Of a stretch of 64,000 bases of DNA, positions 36,328-44,795 are shown piece after piece. Made by a program: the position numbers and the translations under genes. Within the stretch, counting starts at the first letter, position 1. Every line of letters begins with the position of its first letter. The notes beneath the pieces were generated by a model. That model had not been told where the DNA came from and made no database searches. It saw only the letters and a list, made by a program, of their open reading frames with translations. Origin of the DNA: Methylibium rhizosphaerae (GTDB lineage Bacteria; Pseudomonadota; Gammaproteobacteria; Burkholderiales; Burkholderiaceae_C); the NCBI RefSeq assembly GCF_006386545.1, contig NZ_SWAR01000026.1, positions 1-64,000 of the forward strand. Reading direction: 5' to 3'.

Positions 36328-36651
36328 TCAGCACTTGCAGGAAGTTGAGGTCGCGGGGAGACAGGCTTCGCCCTGGCAGCAGTTCTGGGTGAGATACCCC
36401 AGGAGCTCGTTCATGTGCTCGAACGAGGCCCGGTAGACCAGGTTGCGGCTTTGCCGCTCCTGCGTCACCAGCCCGGCATGCATCAGCTCCTTGAGGTGGA
36501 AGGACAGCGTGGCCGGCGCAATGCCGGAGCCTTCTGCCATGACCCCCGGCGTCATGCCGCGCGCGCCGGCAACCACCAGCGCGCGAAAGATCTGCAGGCG
36601 GTGCCCGTGCGCAAGCGCAGCGAGCGAGCGAACGACTTCTTTGTCTTCCAT
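36328..36651 (-). CDS. arsR: ArsR-family arsenic-responsive repressor
   Basis: A 107-residue winged-helix repressor (HTH about residues 35-60, APATLSFHLKELMHAGLV). It lacks the ELCVCDL metal site of plasmid ArsR. Instead it has Cys91, Cys92 and Cys97 (NCCQGEAC) plus Cys105 and Cys107 at the end, resembling the C-terminal As(III) site known in Acidithiobacillus ferrooxidans ArsR. First gene of the operon arsR-arsI-arsC-acr3. It very likely represses its own promoter. Confidence 0.92.
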   Translation of the reverse strand: MEDKEVVRSLAALAHGHRLQIFRALVVAGARGMTPGVMAEGSGIAPATLSFHLKELMHAGLVTQERQSRNLVYRASFEHMNELLGYLTQNCCQGEACLPATSTSCKC

Positions 36652-36673
36652 ATTTTGATGCTAATGGAAATAT
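36650..36673. promoter_or_regulatory. candidate ArsR operator
   Basis: An A/T-rich imperfect dyad, ATATTT (36650-36655) and AAATAT (36668-36673), overlaps the arsR start codon. It stands out in this GC-rich region and is well placed for autorepression. Confidence 0.5.
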
Positions 36674-36745
36674 CAGACGAAAGCAACGGCTGCCCGGGTG
36701 TTTTGCGTGCCCGGCAACCGCAGGCCCCGCTGCTACGCTACCGGC

Positions 36746-37453
36746 ATGTCCGAAGCCACCCTGCTCTCCTCACTCCGCGACGGCGTGCTCACGCTGACCC
36801 TGAACCGGCCGGCGAAGCTCAACGCCATCGACAACGAGCTGGCGGCCGCGCTGCTCGACGCGCTGCAGGCCGCCTGCGTTGACCCGGCCGTCCGGGTGAT
36901 CCGCCTGCGCGGCAATGGCAGGGCCTTCTGCGCCGGACGAGACGTGAGCGCCGCACCGACCGCGCGCGATCTCGAGCTGGTTCAAGCCGTTGCGTCAGCC
37001 ATCGTCAACCACCCGCGGCCGGTCATGGCCGCCGTGCACGGATGGACGGTGGGCGCCGGACTCGAGTGGACGATGGACGCCGACCTCGTGATCGCCGCCG
37101 ACGACACGAGGTTCAAGCTGCCCGAGGCGTCTCTTGGCGTCTTCGTCACCGCGGGCCTCGTGGCCACGCTGCCGGCAGCGGCCGGCCTCGCCCGCGCGAA
37201 GGCGCTGATGCTGCTGGGCGAGGAGTTCGGCGCGCGCCAGGCCGTCGAATGGGGACTCATCCACACCACCGTGCCGGCGGGGCAACTGGAAGAGGCTTCC
37301 ATGGAAGCCTGCCTGAGGCTGTCTGCCATGCAGGCCGGCGTCGTCACGCAGTTCAAGCGCGTGCTGAACACCATCGGACTCGACCGGTTCAACGAGGCGA
37401 TCGAACAGGAATCGAGTGCGATGCGGCAGCTGGCTTCCATTCGCCAGCAGTAA
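36746..37453 (+). CDS. enoyl-CoA hydratase/isomerase family protein
   Basis: A 235-residue crotonase-fold protein (short for the family, about 260). The oxyanion-hole segments are GRAFCAGRDVSAAP and HGWTVGAGLEWTMDADLVIA; a catalytic-type Glu is in KLPEASLGVF. Members hydrate enoyl-CoA or act as isomerases; substrate unknown. The start at 36746 (MSEATLL) is taken rather than a 16-codon extension. Divergent from arsR and not obviously related to it; convergent with the aminotransferase. Confidence 0.85.
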   Translation: MSEATLLSSLRDGVLTLTLNRPAKLNAIDNELAAALLDALQAACVDPAVRVIRLRGNGRAFCAGRDVSAAPTARDLELVQAVASAIVNHPRPVMAAVHGWTVGAGLEWTMDADLVIAADDTRFKLPEASLGVFVTAGLVATLPAAAGLARAKALMLLGEEFGARQAVEWGLIHTTVPAGQLEEASMEACLRLSAMQAGVVTQFKRVLNTIGLDRFNEAIEQESSAMRQLASIRQQ

Positions 37454-37465
37454 CGCTGAGCGGGG

Positions 37466-38665
37466 TCAGCGACGGCCCGGCCCCAAGGCCTGCGCCAGCG
37501 CTGCGCGAAGCAACCGCAGCGCCTCGTCGACCTCCGCATCGGTGATCGTCAAGGCGGGCATGAGGCGCAGCAGGTTCGGGCGCGGCGCGTTGAGCAGCAG
37601 CCCAACCGGCTGCAGGGCACGCGCGGCTTCGACGACCCGATCGGCCCGGTCAGCCGGCAGCACCAGCGCCCGCAGGAGGCCCGCGCCCCGCTCACCCGAA
37701 AGCCCGTGGTCGCGGACGACGGCCTGCAGGCCGCCGGCGAGCCGCTCTGCGCGCCGGCGAACACCCTCCAGGAACTCCTCGCGACATACCTCGTTCACCA
37801 CCGCGAGCCCCACGGCGGCCATCAGCGGGTTGCCGCAGTAGGTGCCGCCCTGGTCTCCGGGCTCGAAGCAGTTGAAGCGCTCCTTGCACAGCAGTGCCGC
37901 CAGCGGCACGCCGCCGCCGATGCCCTTGGCGAGCGTCATCACGTCGGGTTCCACGTCGAACGTCTCGTAGGCGAACGCATGGCCGCAGCGGCCGATGCCG
38001 GTCTGCACCTCGTCGGCGATCAGCAGCAGCTGTCGCTCGCGGGTCAGCGCACGCAGCTCCCGCACGAATCCGGGGTCCGCGAGGTTCACGCCGGCCTCGC
38101 CCTGCACGAACTCGATCATCACGGCCACCGAACGCGGCGTGACGGCCCGCTCCACCGAGGCGATGTCGTTGAGCCGCGCCTTCGCGAAGCCCGCCGGCAT
38201 CGGCGGGTACAGCTCGCTCCAGCCGGGCTTGCCGGAAGCGCTCATCATCGCCAGCGTTCGCCCATGGAAGCCGTGCTCGAAGCCGATGATCTCGTGCGCG
38301 CCGCCGCGCATCCGGCTGCCCCAGCGCCGGGCCAGCTTCACCGCGCCTTCGTTGGCCTCGGCGCCTGAGCTGGCCAGGAAGACGCGGTCGAAGCAGCTCA
38401 CCTCGACGAGCCGCTGCGCCAGGTCGAGCATCGGGCGGTTGAAGTACGCAGGGCCCGGGTTCAGCAGCCGCTTCGACTGCGCTGCCAGCGCCTGCGCCAC
38501 CAGCGGCGGGCTGTGTCCCAGGCTGTTGACCGCCCAGCCCTGCACGAGATCGAGGTAGCGCTTGCCGCCCTCGTCGATCAGCCAGGAGCCATGGCCTTCC
38601 ACGAACACGGTGTCAGGCCGGCTCGCGATGGTGATGAGGTGCTGCCCCGGGTCGCCGATCCTCAT
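37466..38665 (-). CDS. class III aminotransferase (acetylornithine transaminase type)
   Basis: A 399-residue PLP enzyme. Motifs: SSGAEANEGAVKLAR (phosphate-binding), HGFHGRTLAMMSASG, EFVQGEAGVN, ADEVQTGIGRCG (Asp that contacts the PLP nitrogen) and the Schiff-base Lys in TLAKGIGGGVP. ArgD, 4-aminobutyrate and succinylornithine transaminases share this pattern; no arginine-synthesis genes are adjacent. Its start overlaps the DJ-1 gene stop by four bases. A catabolic role controlled by the divergent GlxA-type regulator is possible. Confidence 0.85.
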   Translation of the reverse strand: MRIGDPGQHLITIASRPDTVFVEGHGSWLIDEGGKRYLDLVQGWAVNSLGHSPPLVAQALAAQSKRLLNPGPAYFNRPMLDLAQRLVEVSCFDRVFLASSGAEANEGAVKLARRWGSRMRGGAHEIIGFEHGFHGRTLAMMSASGKPGWSELYPPMPAGFAKARLNDIASVERAVTPRSVAVMIEFVQGEAGVNLADPGFVRELRALTRERQLLLIADEVQTGIGRCGHAFAYETFDVEPDVMTLAKGIGGGVPLAALLCKERFNCFEPGDQGGTYCGNPLMAAVGLAVVNEVCREEFLEGVRRRAERLAGGLQAVVRDHGLSGERGAGLLRALVLPADRADRVVEAARALQPVGLLLNAPRPNLLRLMPALTITDAEVDEALRLLRAALAQALGPGRR

Positions 38666-39264
38666 GACGCCGGCGTCCAGTCGAATTCCATCTGCCGCGC
38701 GGTGCGCACCGCGAGCTCGCGGCTGTGCAGGCGCTCCACCAGGTGCAGGCTCATGTCGATGCCGGCCGAGATGCCGGCCGAGGTGACGATGGCGCCCGTA
38801 TCGACCCAGCGCACGTCGTCTCGCACCTGCAGGCCCGGCCGCAGGGCACGAAGCGCTGCCACGTCCTCCCAGTGGGTGGTGGCCGCCAGGCCGTCGAGCA
38901 CGCCGGCTTGCGCCAGCAGCAGCGAGCCGGTGCAGACCGACGCGAGGATGCGCGCGGTCCGCGCCTGGCCCGCGATCCAGTCCATCAGGTCGGACCGGCC
39001 GAGTTCGGCGTCGACCACGCCCCCGGGCACGATGGCGCAGTCCAGCGGCGGGTGGTCGCGCAGCAGGTGGTCCGGCTGCATGCGCAGGCCGGCCCGGGCT
39101 CGCACGGGCCGCGCGTCGCGCGCGATGGTGAACACCGTGAACAGCGACGCCGCTCCCGGCGGCTGGCTGCGCCCGTGCACCCGCGCGGCGGTGGTGAAGA
39201 CCTCGTACGGACCCGCCATGTCGAGCAGCTCCATCTCGTCGAAAGTCACGATGCCGACGTTCAT
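38662..39264 (-). CDS. DJ-1/PfpI-family protein
   Basis: A 200-residue protein with the class I glutamine-amidotransferase-like fold: MNVGIVTFDEMELLDMAGPYEVF at the N-terminus and the nucleophile elbow ASVCTGSLLLAQAG (Cys near 111), then ATTHWED. Such proteins include isonitrile hydratases, glyoxalase III-like enzymes and the sensor half of GlxA regulators; the ATTHW motif is typical of isonitrile-hydratase-like members. It is the first gene of a two-gene unit with the aminotransferase, divergent from a regulator with the same fold. Confidence 0.82.
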   Translation of the reverse strand: MNVGIVTFDEMELLDMAGPYEVFTTAARVHGRSQPPGAASLFTVFTIARDARPVRARAGLRMQPDHLLRDHPPLDCAIVPGGVVDAELGRSDLMDWIAGQARTARILASVCTGSLLLAQAGVLDGLAATTHWEDVAALRALRPGLQVRDDVRWVDTGAIVTSAGISAGIDMSLHLVERLHSRELAVRTARQMEFDWTPAS

Positions 39265-39396
39265 GCTGGTGTGGCCTCCATGCCATGCGTTGATTCAGAA
39301 GGCTGCAGCTTGCCCTGTACACGCATTGGCAGCCATGACGCAGTTCCCACCTTTTCTGCCATGGCGTCGGACAGCCGGACACGGCATAGTGGAGGC

Positions 39397-40377
39397 ATGG
39401 CGTGCCGCATCGCATTCGTGCTCTTCCCCGGCTTCCAGCAACTCGACCTCGCGGGCCCGATGGCGGTCTTCGAGGTCGCGCGCCTGGAACGGCCCGGCAG
39501 CTACACCTGGCGCCTGGCGGCCAGCAACCCGCCCGCGGTGCCCAGTTCAGCCGGGGTCGCCTGGCCGGTGCAGCCGCTGCCGCGCCGGCTGACCGACCTG
39601 GACCTCGTGATGGTGATCGGCGGGGACGGCGTGGATGCGGCATGCCGCGACGCACGGCTCGTCGGGTGGCTGCAGCGCGCCGCCCGGGCGGGTGCGCGCG
39701 TGGCAAGCATCTGCAGCGGCAGCCTCCTGCTGGCGGCCGCCGGACTGCTCGACCACCGCACCGCCACGACCCATTGGTCCCGCAGCCGCCAGTTCGCAAG
39801 CGACTTTCCCGCCGTGCGCCTGCAGCCTGATCGCATCTACGTGCACGAGCCCGCGGTGCGCAGCCACTCGCAGCGCCTGCCTGAAGTCTGGACGAGCGCC
39901 GGCATGACGGCCGGCATCGACCTCTGCCTGGCGCTGGTGGCACACGACCACGGCGAAGAGGTGGCACGTGAAGCGGCACGCCAGCTGGTGGTGGAACGCA
40001 GGCGCCCTGGCGGGCAGTCGCAGTTCTCGCCGCTGCTGGACCTGCAGCGCCCGGAAGGCCGCTTCAGCGCCCTGCTCGACCACGTGAGGTGCCAGCTGCG
40101 GCACGACCATCGGGTGGAGGAACTGGCCGCGCGTGTCCACATGAGCCCGCGCCACTTTGCGCGCTGCTTTCGCACCGAGACCGGGGCCACGCCCGCGCAG
40201 ACGGTCGAGCGCCTGCGCGTGGAGGCCGCACGTGCTGCGCTGGAAGGAGGCAGCCCCTCGGTGCAGCGCATCGCAGACGAATGCGGCTTCGGCAGCACCG
40301 AGCGCATGCGCAGATCGTTCCTGCGCCTGCTGGGCCGGCCGCCGGCCGCGTTTCGCAAGGTCCGGCCAGGCGAGTGA
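39397..40377 (+). CDS. GlxA-family AraC-type transcriptional regulator
   Basis: A 326-residue regulator with a DJ-1/PfpI-like sensor domain (about residues 1-190: IAFVLFPGFQQLDLAGPM; ASICSGSLLLAAAG; TTHWSRS) and a C-terminal double helix-turn-helix of AraC type (about 215-320: VEELAARVHMSPRHFARCFR; IADECGFGSTERMRRSFLRLLGRPP, in pieces). The start ATG 39397 is very close to GGAGG; an ATG 12 codons upstream lacks a site. It faces the DJ-1/aminotransferase pair across about 130 bases and probably controls it. Confidence 0.88.
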   Translation: MACRIAFVLFPGFQQLDLAGPMAVFEVARLERPGSYTWRLAASNPPAVPSSAGVAWPVQPLPRRLTDLDLVMVIGGDGVDAACRDARLVGWLQRAARAGARVASICSGSLLLAAAGLLDHRTATTHWSRSRQFASDFPAVRLQPDRIYVHEPAVRSHSQRLPEVWTSAGMTAGIDLCLALVAHDHGEEVAREAARQLVVERRRPGGQSQFSPLLDLQRPEGRFSALLDHVRCQLRHDHRVEELAARVHMSPRHFARCFRTETGATPAQTVERLRVEAARAALEGGSPSVQRIADECGFGSTERMRRSFLRLLGRPPAAFRKVRPGE

Positions 40378-40380
40378 AGC

Positions 40381-40752
40381 CTAGGCCTTGGTCACCGCCT
40401 CGATGTGATGGCCGTCCGGATCGACGAGGAAGGCTGCGTAGTAGTTCGGACCGTAGTCGGGTCGCAGGCCCGGCATGCCGTTGTCTCGACCGCCGAGGGC
40501 CAGCGCGCAGGCGTGAAAGCGGTCGACGGCCACACGGCTGGGTGCCGCAAAGGCGAGATGAAATCCAGGCCCGGGCGCCACGGCAGGAGAGCGAAGCTTG
40601 AGACAGAACTGGTCCTCGCCGTCTTCGACCCCATAGCCGATCGCCGTGTCGTCTTCGAACACGCGTCGATATCCCAGCGAACCGAGGGCAGCGTCATAGA
40701 AGGCGCCGCTGGCCTCGAGGTCGGCCACGGCAAACGAGATGTGGTGGAGCAT
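40381..40752 (-). CDS. VOC superfamily (glyoxalase/bleomycin resistance-like) protein
   Basis: A 123-residue single-domain VOC protein: MLHHISFAVADLEASGAFYDAALGSLGY (metal-type His at the start, in pieces), FHLAFAAPSRVAVDRFHACAL, and NYYAAFLVDPDGHHIEAV at the end. These usually form dimers with a metal-bound site for a small substrate. It ends three bases from the GlxA-type gene, convergent. Substrate unknown. Confidence 0.85.
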   Translation of the reverse strand: MLHHISFAVADLEASGAFYDAALGSLGYRRVFEDDTAIGYGVEDGEDQFCLKLRSPAVAPGPGFHLAFAAPSRVAVDRFHACALALGGRDNGMPGLRPDYGPNYYAAFLVDPDGHHIEAVTKA

Positions 40753-40864
40753 TCTGGAGAGCGAAAGCTGAAGGGGAAAGCGCGGAGGGTTCAGACGAAA
40801 GGGATGTTCAGGCAGCGGTCGAGAGATGGCTGTCGATGAGCCACCTCGCCCCGTGGGGTGCCGC

Positions 40865-41989
40865 TCATGGCGACCTGTGGCGGGGCAGGTGCAGGCAGAA
40901 GGTCGTCTCGCCGTCGCTGGAGCGCACCTCGACGTCGCCCCCATGCGCGCGCGAGATCTCGCGCACGATGAACAGCCCCAGGCCCAGGCTGCCCGGCTCG
41001 TTCGGATCTCCCGGCGCCGCACCTTGCCTGAGCGGATCGAAGAGCTCCTTCGAAGTCGCCGGGTCGATGGGCAGGCCGCTGTTGGTGACCTCCACCCGGA
41101 CCTCGGCCTCTTCACCGACGAGCGTCACCTGGATCGGTTTGCCGGGCGCGCCGTACTTGATGGCATTCGAGACCAGGTTGCGCAGCGACTGCTGCAGCCG
41201 TGAACCGTCCCACTGGCCGCGACAGTCGCCCTGCACCGCCAGCCTGATTTCCCGGTGCGGGTGGGCACCGCGCAGCTGTTCCAGTTCGTCGGCCACCGGG
41301 ACCGCGAGGTCGACGTCCGACGGCGTGATCCTGATGCCCAGGCCGAGCCTCGTACGGTTGAAATCCACCAGGTCGTCGACCAGGGCACGCATCGACTCGC
41401 CGCTTCGGATGAGGCGGGCTGCAGCCGCCGACACTGCATCTCCAGCATTCAGGGCGGCGAGGTGCGACGCCGTCGCCACGATCGTGCTGAGCGGGCTGCG
41501 CATGTCGTGCCCGAGCATCCCGAGCAGCAGGTTCCTGGCCTGCTCCACCTGTGCATGGAAGTGCCCCACGGACTCGGCGATCGCCTGGTCGATCGCCTCG
41601 TTGAACCGGATGACGTCCTCCATGCCCGATTCATCCAGCGGCCCGGCGTGGATCCACAGGCGCAGGACACTCGCGCGGAGCGCTCGGTATTCGGCCACCA
41701 GCTGGTTGATGTCGAAGCCGCTGCGAGCACGCAGCACCGCATGCGTCTGGGCGGCCGTTTCCGGTGCCCCTTCGATCACGGGTGCGCGCCCTTTCGACTT
41801 CTCGGACTGCTCCAGCGCGGTCTGGGGCGTGTCGAGGTCCTTTGCCACCGCCTCCAGGATGTGCGGTGCGTGATCGCGCAGCGCGAGCGAATTCAACCCT
41901 GCCGCAGCCGGGAGCAAGGTGGCAGCGAACGCTTCCCACTCGGCCAGGATGGCGTCAATGTCATTCCGGATGAAATCCGACAGCCGCAT
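40865..41989 (-). CDS. soluble sensor histidine kinase, orphan
   Basis: A 374-residue kinase without membrane helices. The N-terminal about 145 residues (MRLSDFIRNDIDAILAEWEAFA ... GFDINQLVAEYRALRASVLRLW) resemble the RsbRD-like sensor domain. Then come the phospho-acceptor box GMLGHDMRSPLSTIVATA (His near 160), N box [10 protein letters not shown] and G boxes SLGLGLFIVREI. No response regulator is adjacent. The input signal is not evident. Confidence 0.85.
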   Translation of the reverse strand: MRLSDFIRNDIDAILAEWEAFAATLLPAAAGLNSLALRDHAPHILEAVAKDLDTPQTALEQSEKSKGRAPVIEGAPETAAQTHAVLRARSGFDINQLVAEYRALRASVLRLWIHAGPLDESGMEDVIRFNEAIDQAIAESVGHFHAQVEQARNLLLGMLGHDMRSPLSTIVATASHLAALNAGDAVSAAAARLIRSGESMRALVDDLVDFNRTRLGLGIRITPSDVDLAVPVADELEQLRGAHPHREIRLAVQGDCRGQWDGSRLQQSLRNLVSNAIKYGAPGKPIQVTLVGEEAEVRVEVTNSGLPIDPATSKELFDPLRQGAAPGDPNEPGSLGLGLFIVREISRAHGGDVEVRSSDGETTFCLHLPRHRSP

Positions 41990-42086
41990 GCACAGTTCCC
42001 CTGGTTCGGCCCGGACCGGCGCGTCGTACGCCGGCCTGGTCTCGAAGGGCGGATCATAGCCGCGCGCCGGGGCGGCACGCCGGTCG

Positions 42087-43286
42087 TCAGTCGCAGCTCA
42101 GGGTGGCCAGGGCCTTCCCGGCTCCGGCCACGGACGGCAGCTTCGCCTTCACGCAGGCCGGTGCCTGCACCGAGTACTCGTACGCGATGGCGACCGGGAA
42201 GGCAGCGGTCGTCGCCCAGTCGGTGGCATCGCGCGACGGCGACGAGGAACTGGCTACCCAGGTGATGCCGTAGGTCGCGAAATCGGCCGGCGTCCGGATG
42301 TTGTTGTTGCGAAGCTCCCAATAGCCGATCGCCGAGCTGTCGCGCGATGTCACCGGGTTCTGGGCGTTCTCGAAGTGGTTGCCTTCGATCAGCGAGTAGC
42401 CGCCCATGCGGATGTTCGCGCCCGATGCGGCCACGCCGCTGTACAGGTTGTTGTAGAGGTGGGTGTAGCCGCCGCGCTGTAGCGGCAGCCGGGAGCCGAC
42501 GTTCTGGTAGACGTTGTGGTGGAAGGTGATGTAGCGGTCGCCGGCGTCGCTGTCGCTCGAGCCGATGAGGCCGACCTTGTGGTGGTCGTGCAGGTGGTTG
42601 TACGAGTAGGTGATGTGATGCGCACCCGCCTTGTTGTCCACCAGGCCGTCGAATTCCAGGTCGCCGGCACCGGAGCACTCCTGCATGCTGCTGAACAGCG
42701 TGTTGTGGTCCACCCAGATGTGGCTCGGGAACTTGCCGCCCTGCCCTTCGATGCCGATCGCATCGATCGAACCGGGCAGCAGCCCGATGGTCATGTTGCG
42801 GATGATGATGTTCGTCGACTCCGCCTTGATGGCGAGGCCGAAGTTCGCGGCCGAGCCGTCGGCGCCTTCGATCGTGACGTGGCTCTTGTTCTTGATTTCC
42901 ACGATGGCGCCGGCGGCTTTCTGCCACTGGGCGCACGGGTCGGGAATGGTCGAGAAGTCGAAGCTGCCGCTGTAGCGGATGACGAGGCCGCCCGTGCCGG
43001 AGTAGGCGTCGATGGCCGCCTGCATCTGCGCTGCGGTGGTGACGGTCACCGGCGTGGCGGAGGCGCCGCCCGTCACGTTGCCGGCGAAGCCTCCGCTGCT
43101 GGTGTGGGTCGCCTGCGTTGGCGTTGGCGTTGGCGTTGGCGTTGGCGTTGGCGTTGGCGTCGGCGTCGGCGAAGACGACTGCGACTGCGACTGCGATGCC
43201 GTGGTGTTGTTGCCGTCTGCGCCGCCGCATGCCGCCAGCAGGCTCAAGGCGGTGGCACCCAGGACGCAACGAAAGGTTCTGTTCAT
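42087..43286 (-). CDS. secreted pectate lyase (PL1 family) with Pro-Thr linker
   Basis: A 399-residue lipoprotein-type exported enzyme that cleaves polygalacturonate by beta-elimination. Lipobox LLAACGG (Cys near residue 20), then a Ser-rich stretch and nine Pro-Thr repeats (about 40-57), then the parallel beta-helix catalytic domain: GAIVEIKNKSHVTIEGADG, SHIWVDHNTLFSS, DGLVDNKAGAHHITYSYNHL (the DGL..K..A..ITYSYN region that binds calcium), HDHHKVGLIGSS and ITFHHNVYQNVGSRLP with the catalytic Arg. It is not in an operon. It suggests the host lives on or near plant material. Confidence 0.92.
   Translation of the reverse strand: MNRTFRCVLGATALSLLAACGGADGNNTTASQSQSQSSSPTPTPTPTPTPTPTPTPTQATHTSSGGFAGNVTGGASATPVTVTTAAQMQAAIDAYSGTGGLVIRYSGSFDFSTIPDPCAQWQKAAGAIVEIKNKSHVTIEGADGSAANFGLAIKAESTNIIIRNMTIGLLPGSIDAIGIEGQGGKFPSHIWVDHNTLFSSMQECSGAGDLEFDGLVDNKAGAHHITYSYNHLHDHHKVGLIGSSDSDAGDRYITFHHNVYQNVGSRLPLQRGGYTHLYNNLYSGVAASGANIRMGGYSLIEGNHFENAQNPVTSRDSSAIGYWELRNNNIRTPADFATYGITWVASSSSPSRDATDWATTAAFPVAIAYEYSVQAPACVKAKLPSVAGAGKALATLSCD
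43116..43170. repeat. in-frame hexanucleotide repeat (CGTTGG/CGTCGG)
   Basis: Nine tandem six-base units, seven CGTTGG and two CGTCGG on the plus strand, encode the Pro-Thr linker of the pectate lyase. Because the unit is two codons, slippage would change linker length without breaking the frame. Confidence 0.9.
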
Positions 43287-43421
43287 GGTTGTGCTCGAAG
43301 CTTGGCTGCGTACCGCCGCAAGGGATATGCCACCGGCCCATCACCCCAACCCATGACGAAGCCATGACGATGCGATGCCGCAGCCGCCACGCTGCGTCAG
43401 TTCCTGTCGGCTGAGGCGACG

Positions 43422-44795
43422 CTACGCGGCCGTCTTCGTCATCGACAGCCGGAACCGCAGCCCCGGCTCGGCCCGCTCGGCGGTGAGGCTCCAGCCGTGC
43501 GCGAGGGCGATCTCCTGGCAGATGGCCAGGCCCAGCCCGGCGCCGCGGTCACGGCGGTGCTGGCCGCGCCAGAAGCGCTCGAAGAGCCGCGGCAGCAGCT
43601 CGGCATCGACGCCAGGCCCCCGGTCGCGCACGGTGAGCATGCCGCCGTCGACCTCCACACCGACCACGCTCCCCCTCGGGGCGTGCTCGATGGAGTTCTC
43701 GAGCAGGTTCTTCAGCAGCGTGAACAAGGCGCCGCGGTCGGCGCTCCACACCACCTTGTCGCTCGTCGCGCTCACCCGCAGGCGCACGTCCGCCGACTCG
43801 GCCATGCGCTGCAGGTAGGCGGCGGCTTCTTCGACGACCTCGCGCACGCCGACCGCCGCGATCTTGTAGTTGTGCGCTTCGCTGGCCTCGGCCAGGAGCA
43901 GCAGCTGCTGCACCTGCCGGCTCATGTAGCCGACGTCGCTCAACAGCGAGGCCCGCTCGTTCTGGCCGGCGTCCTGCAACTCGATCTGGGCGCGGATCAG
44001 CGCCAGCGGCGTCTTCAGCTCATGGGCTGCGTTGCCGAGGAATTCCTGCTGCACGCGGTAGCCCCGCTCGAGCCGCTCCAGCACCCGGTTGAAGCTGTCG
44101 ACCAGCGGGGCGATCTCGGCGGGCATCTGCGTCGTCTTCAGGCGCGCATGCAGCGAGCGAGGCGAAATTGCGGCCGCCGACTCCGACACCTCTCGAAGAG
44201 GCGCGAGCGTGTAGCGCAGGGTGAAGTAGGCGCACAGGCCGAAGGTGACCAGCAGCACCAGCCCGAACACCGCGATGCCGGCCACCACGAGCGGCAGCGC
44301 CACACGGTGCAGGAGCGTCATGAAGCGCGAGCTCCCGGCGATCTGGAAATACCAGGTCCTCCCGCCGTGCTGGAACGGGTGGGTGGCGCCGTACATGGCC
44401 GCGCCGTCGTGCTCGAAGTCGAAGCGCAGCTTGCCCAATCGCACGCCGTCGCCGCTGGTCGGCCAGAACGCCGCGCCGGCAGGCGACAGGAGCACCGCCG
44501 TGCCGGTGTCGTCCAGCACCCGATAGGCGGCCTCGCGCCGCAGGCTTTCGAAGACCCAGGCGAAATCGTCCTCGTCTGAATCCACCCCGACCGGTCGTCC
44601 CTGGTCGTCGAACCGGACCATGGCAGCCAGGTCCTCGGAGGCACCCGCCAGGTCCACGCGCGCCAGGATGTCGCCCTGCAGCAGCAGGGCAGCGGCCGCC
44701 ACCAGCAGCACGATGCTGAGCATCGTGCCGGCCAGGTAGGCCAGCAGGATCTTCAGGCGCAGGCTATTGAACCGGGCCGTCTTGGCGAATCGCAT
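43422..44795 (-). CDS. two-component sensor histidine kinase
   Basis: A 457-residue membrane kinase: two transmembrane helices (about 15-40 and 175-200) around a roughly 130-residue periplasmic sensor, a HAMP linker (RYTLAPLREVSESAAAI), the phospho-acceptor box GNAAHELKTPLALIRAQ (His near 257), N box NLLENSIEHAP and G box GAGLGLAICQEIA. QseC/TctE-like layout. It overlaps the response-regulator gene by 32 bases. With mipA in the same operon it probably senses an envelope condition. Confidence 0.92.
   Translation of the reverse strand: MRFAKTARFNSLRLKILLAYLAGTMLSIVLLVAAAALLLQGDILARVDLAGASEDLAAMVRFDDQGRPVGVDSDEDDFAWVFESLRREAAYRVLDDTGTAVLLSPAGAAFWPTSGDGVRLGKLRFDFEHDGAAMYGATHPFQHGGRTWYFQIAGSSRFMTLLHRVALPLVVAGIAVFGLVLLVTFGLCAYFTLRYTLAPLREVSESAAAISPRSLHARLKTTQMPAEIAPLVDSFNRVLERLERGYRVQQEFLGNAAHELKTPLALIRAQIELQDAGQNERASLLSDVGYMSRQVQQLLLLAEASEAHNYKIAAVGVREVVEEAAAYLQRMAESADVRLRVSATSDKVVWSADRGALFTLLKNLLENSIEHAPRGSVVGVEVDGGMLTVRDRGPGVDAELLPRLFERFWRGQHRRDRGAGLGLAICQEIALAHGWSLTAERAEPGLRFRLSMTKTAA

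Noticed and set aside
43116-43170. possible CRISPR or regulatory repeat array
   Set aside because: The repeats are six bases with no spacers and are in frame within the pectate lyase linker.
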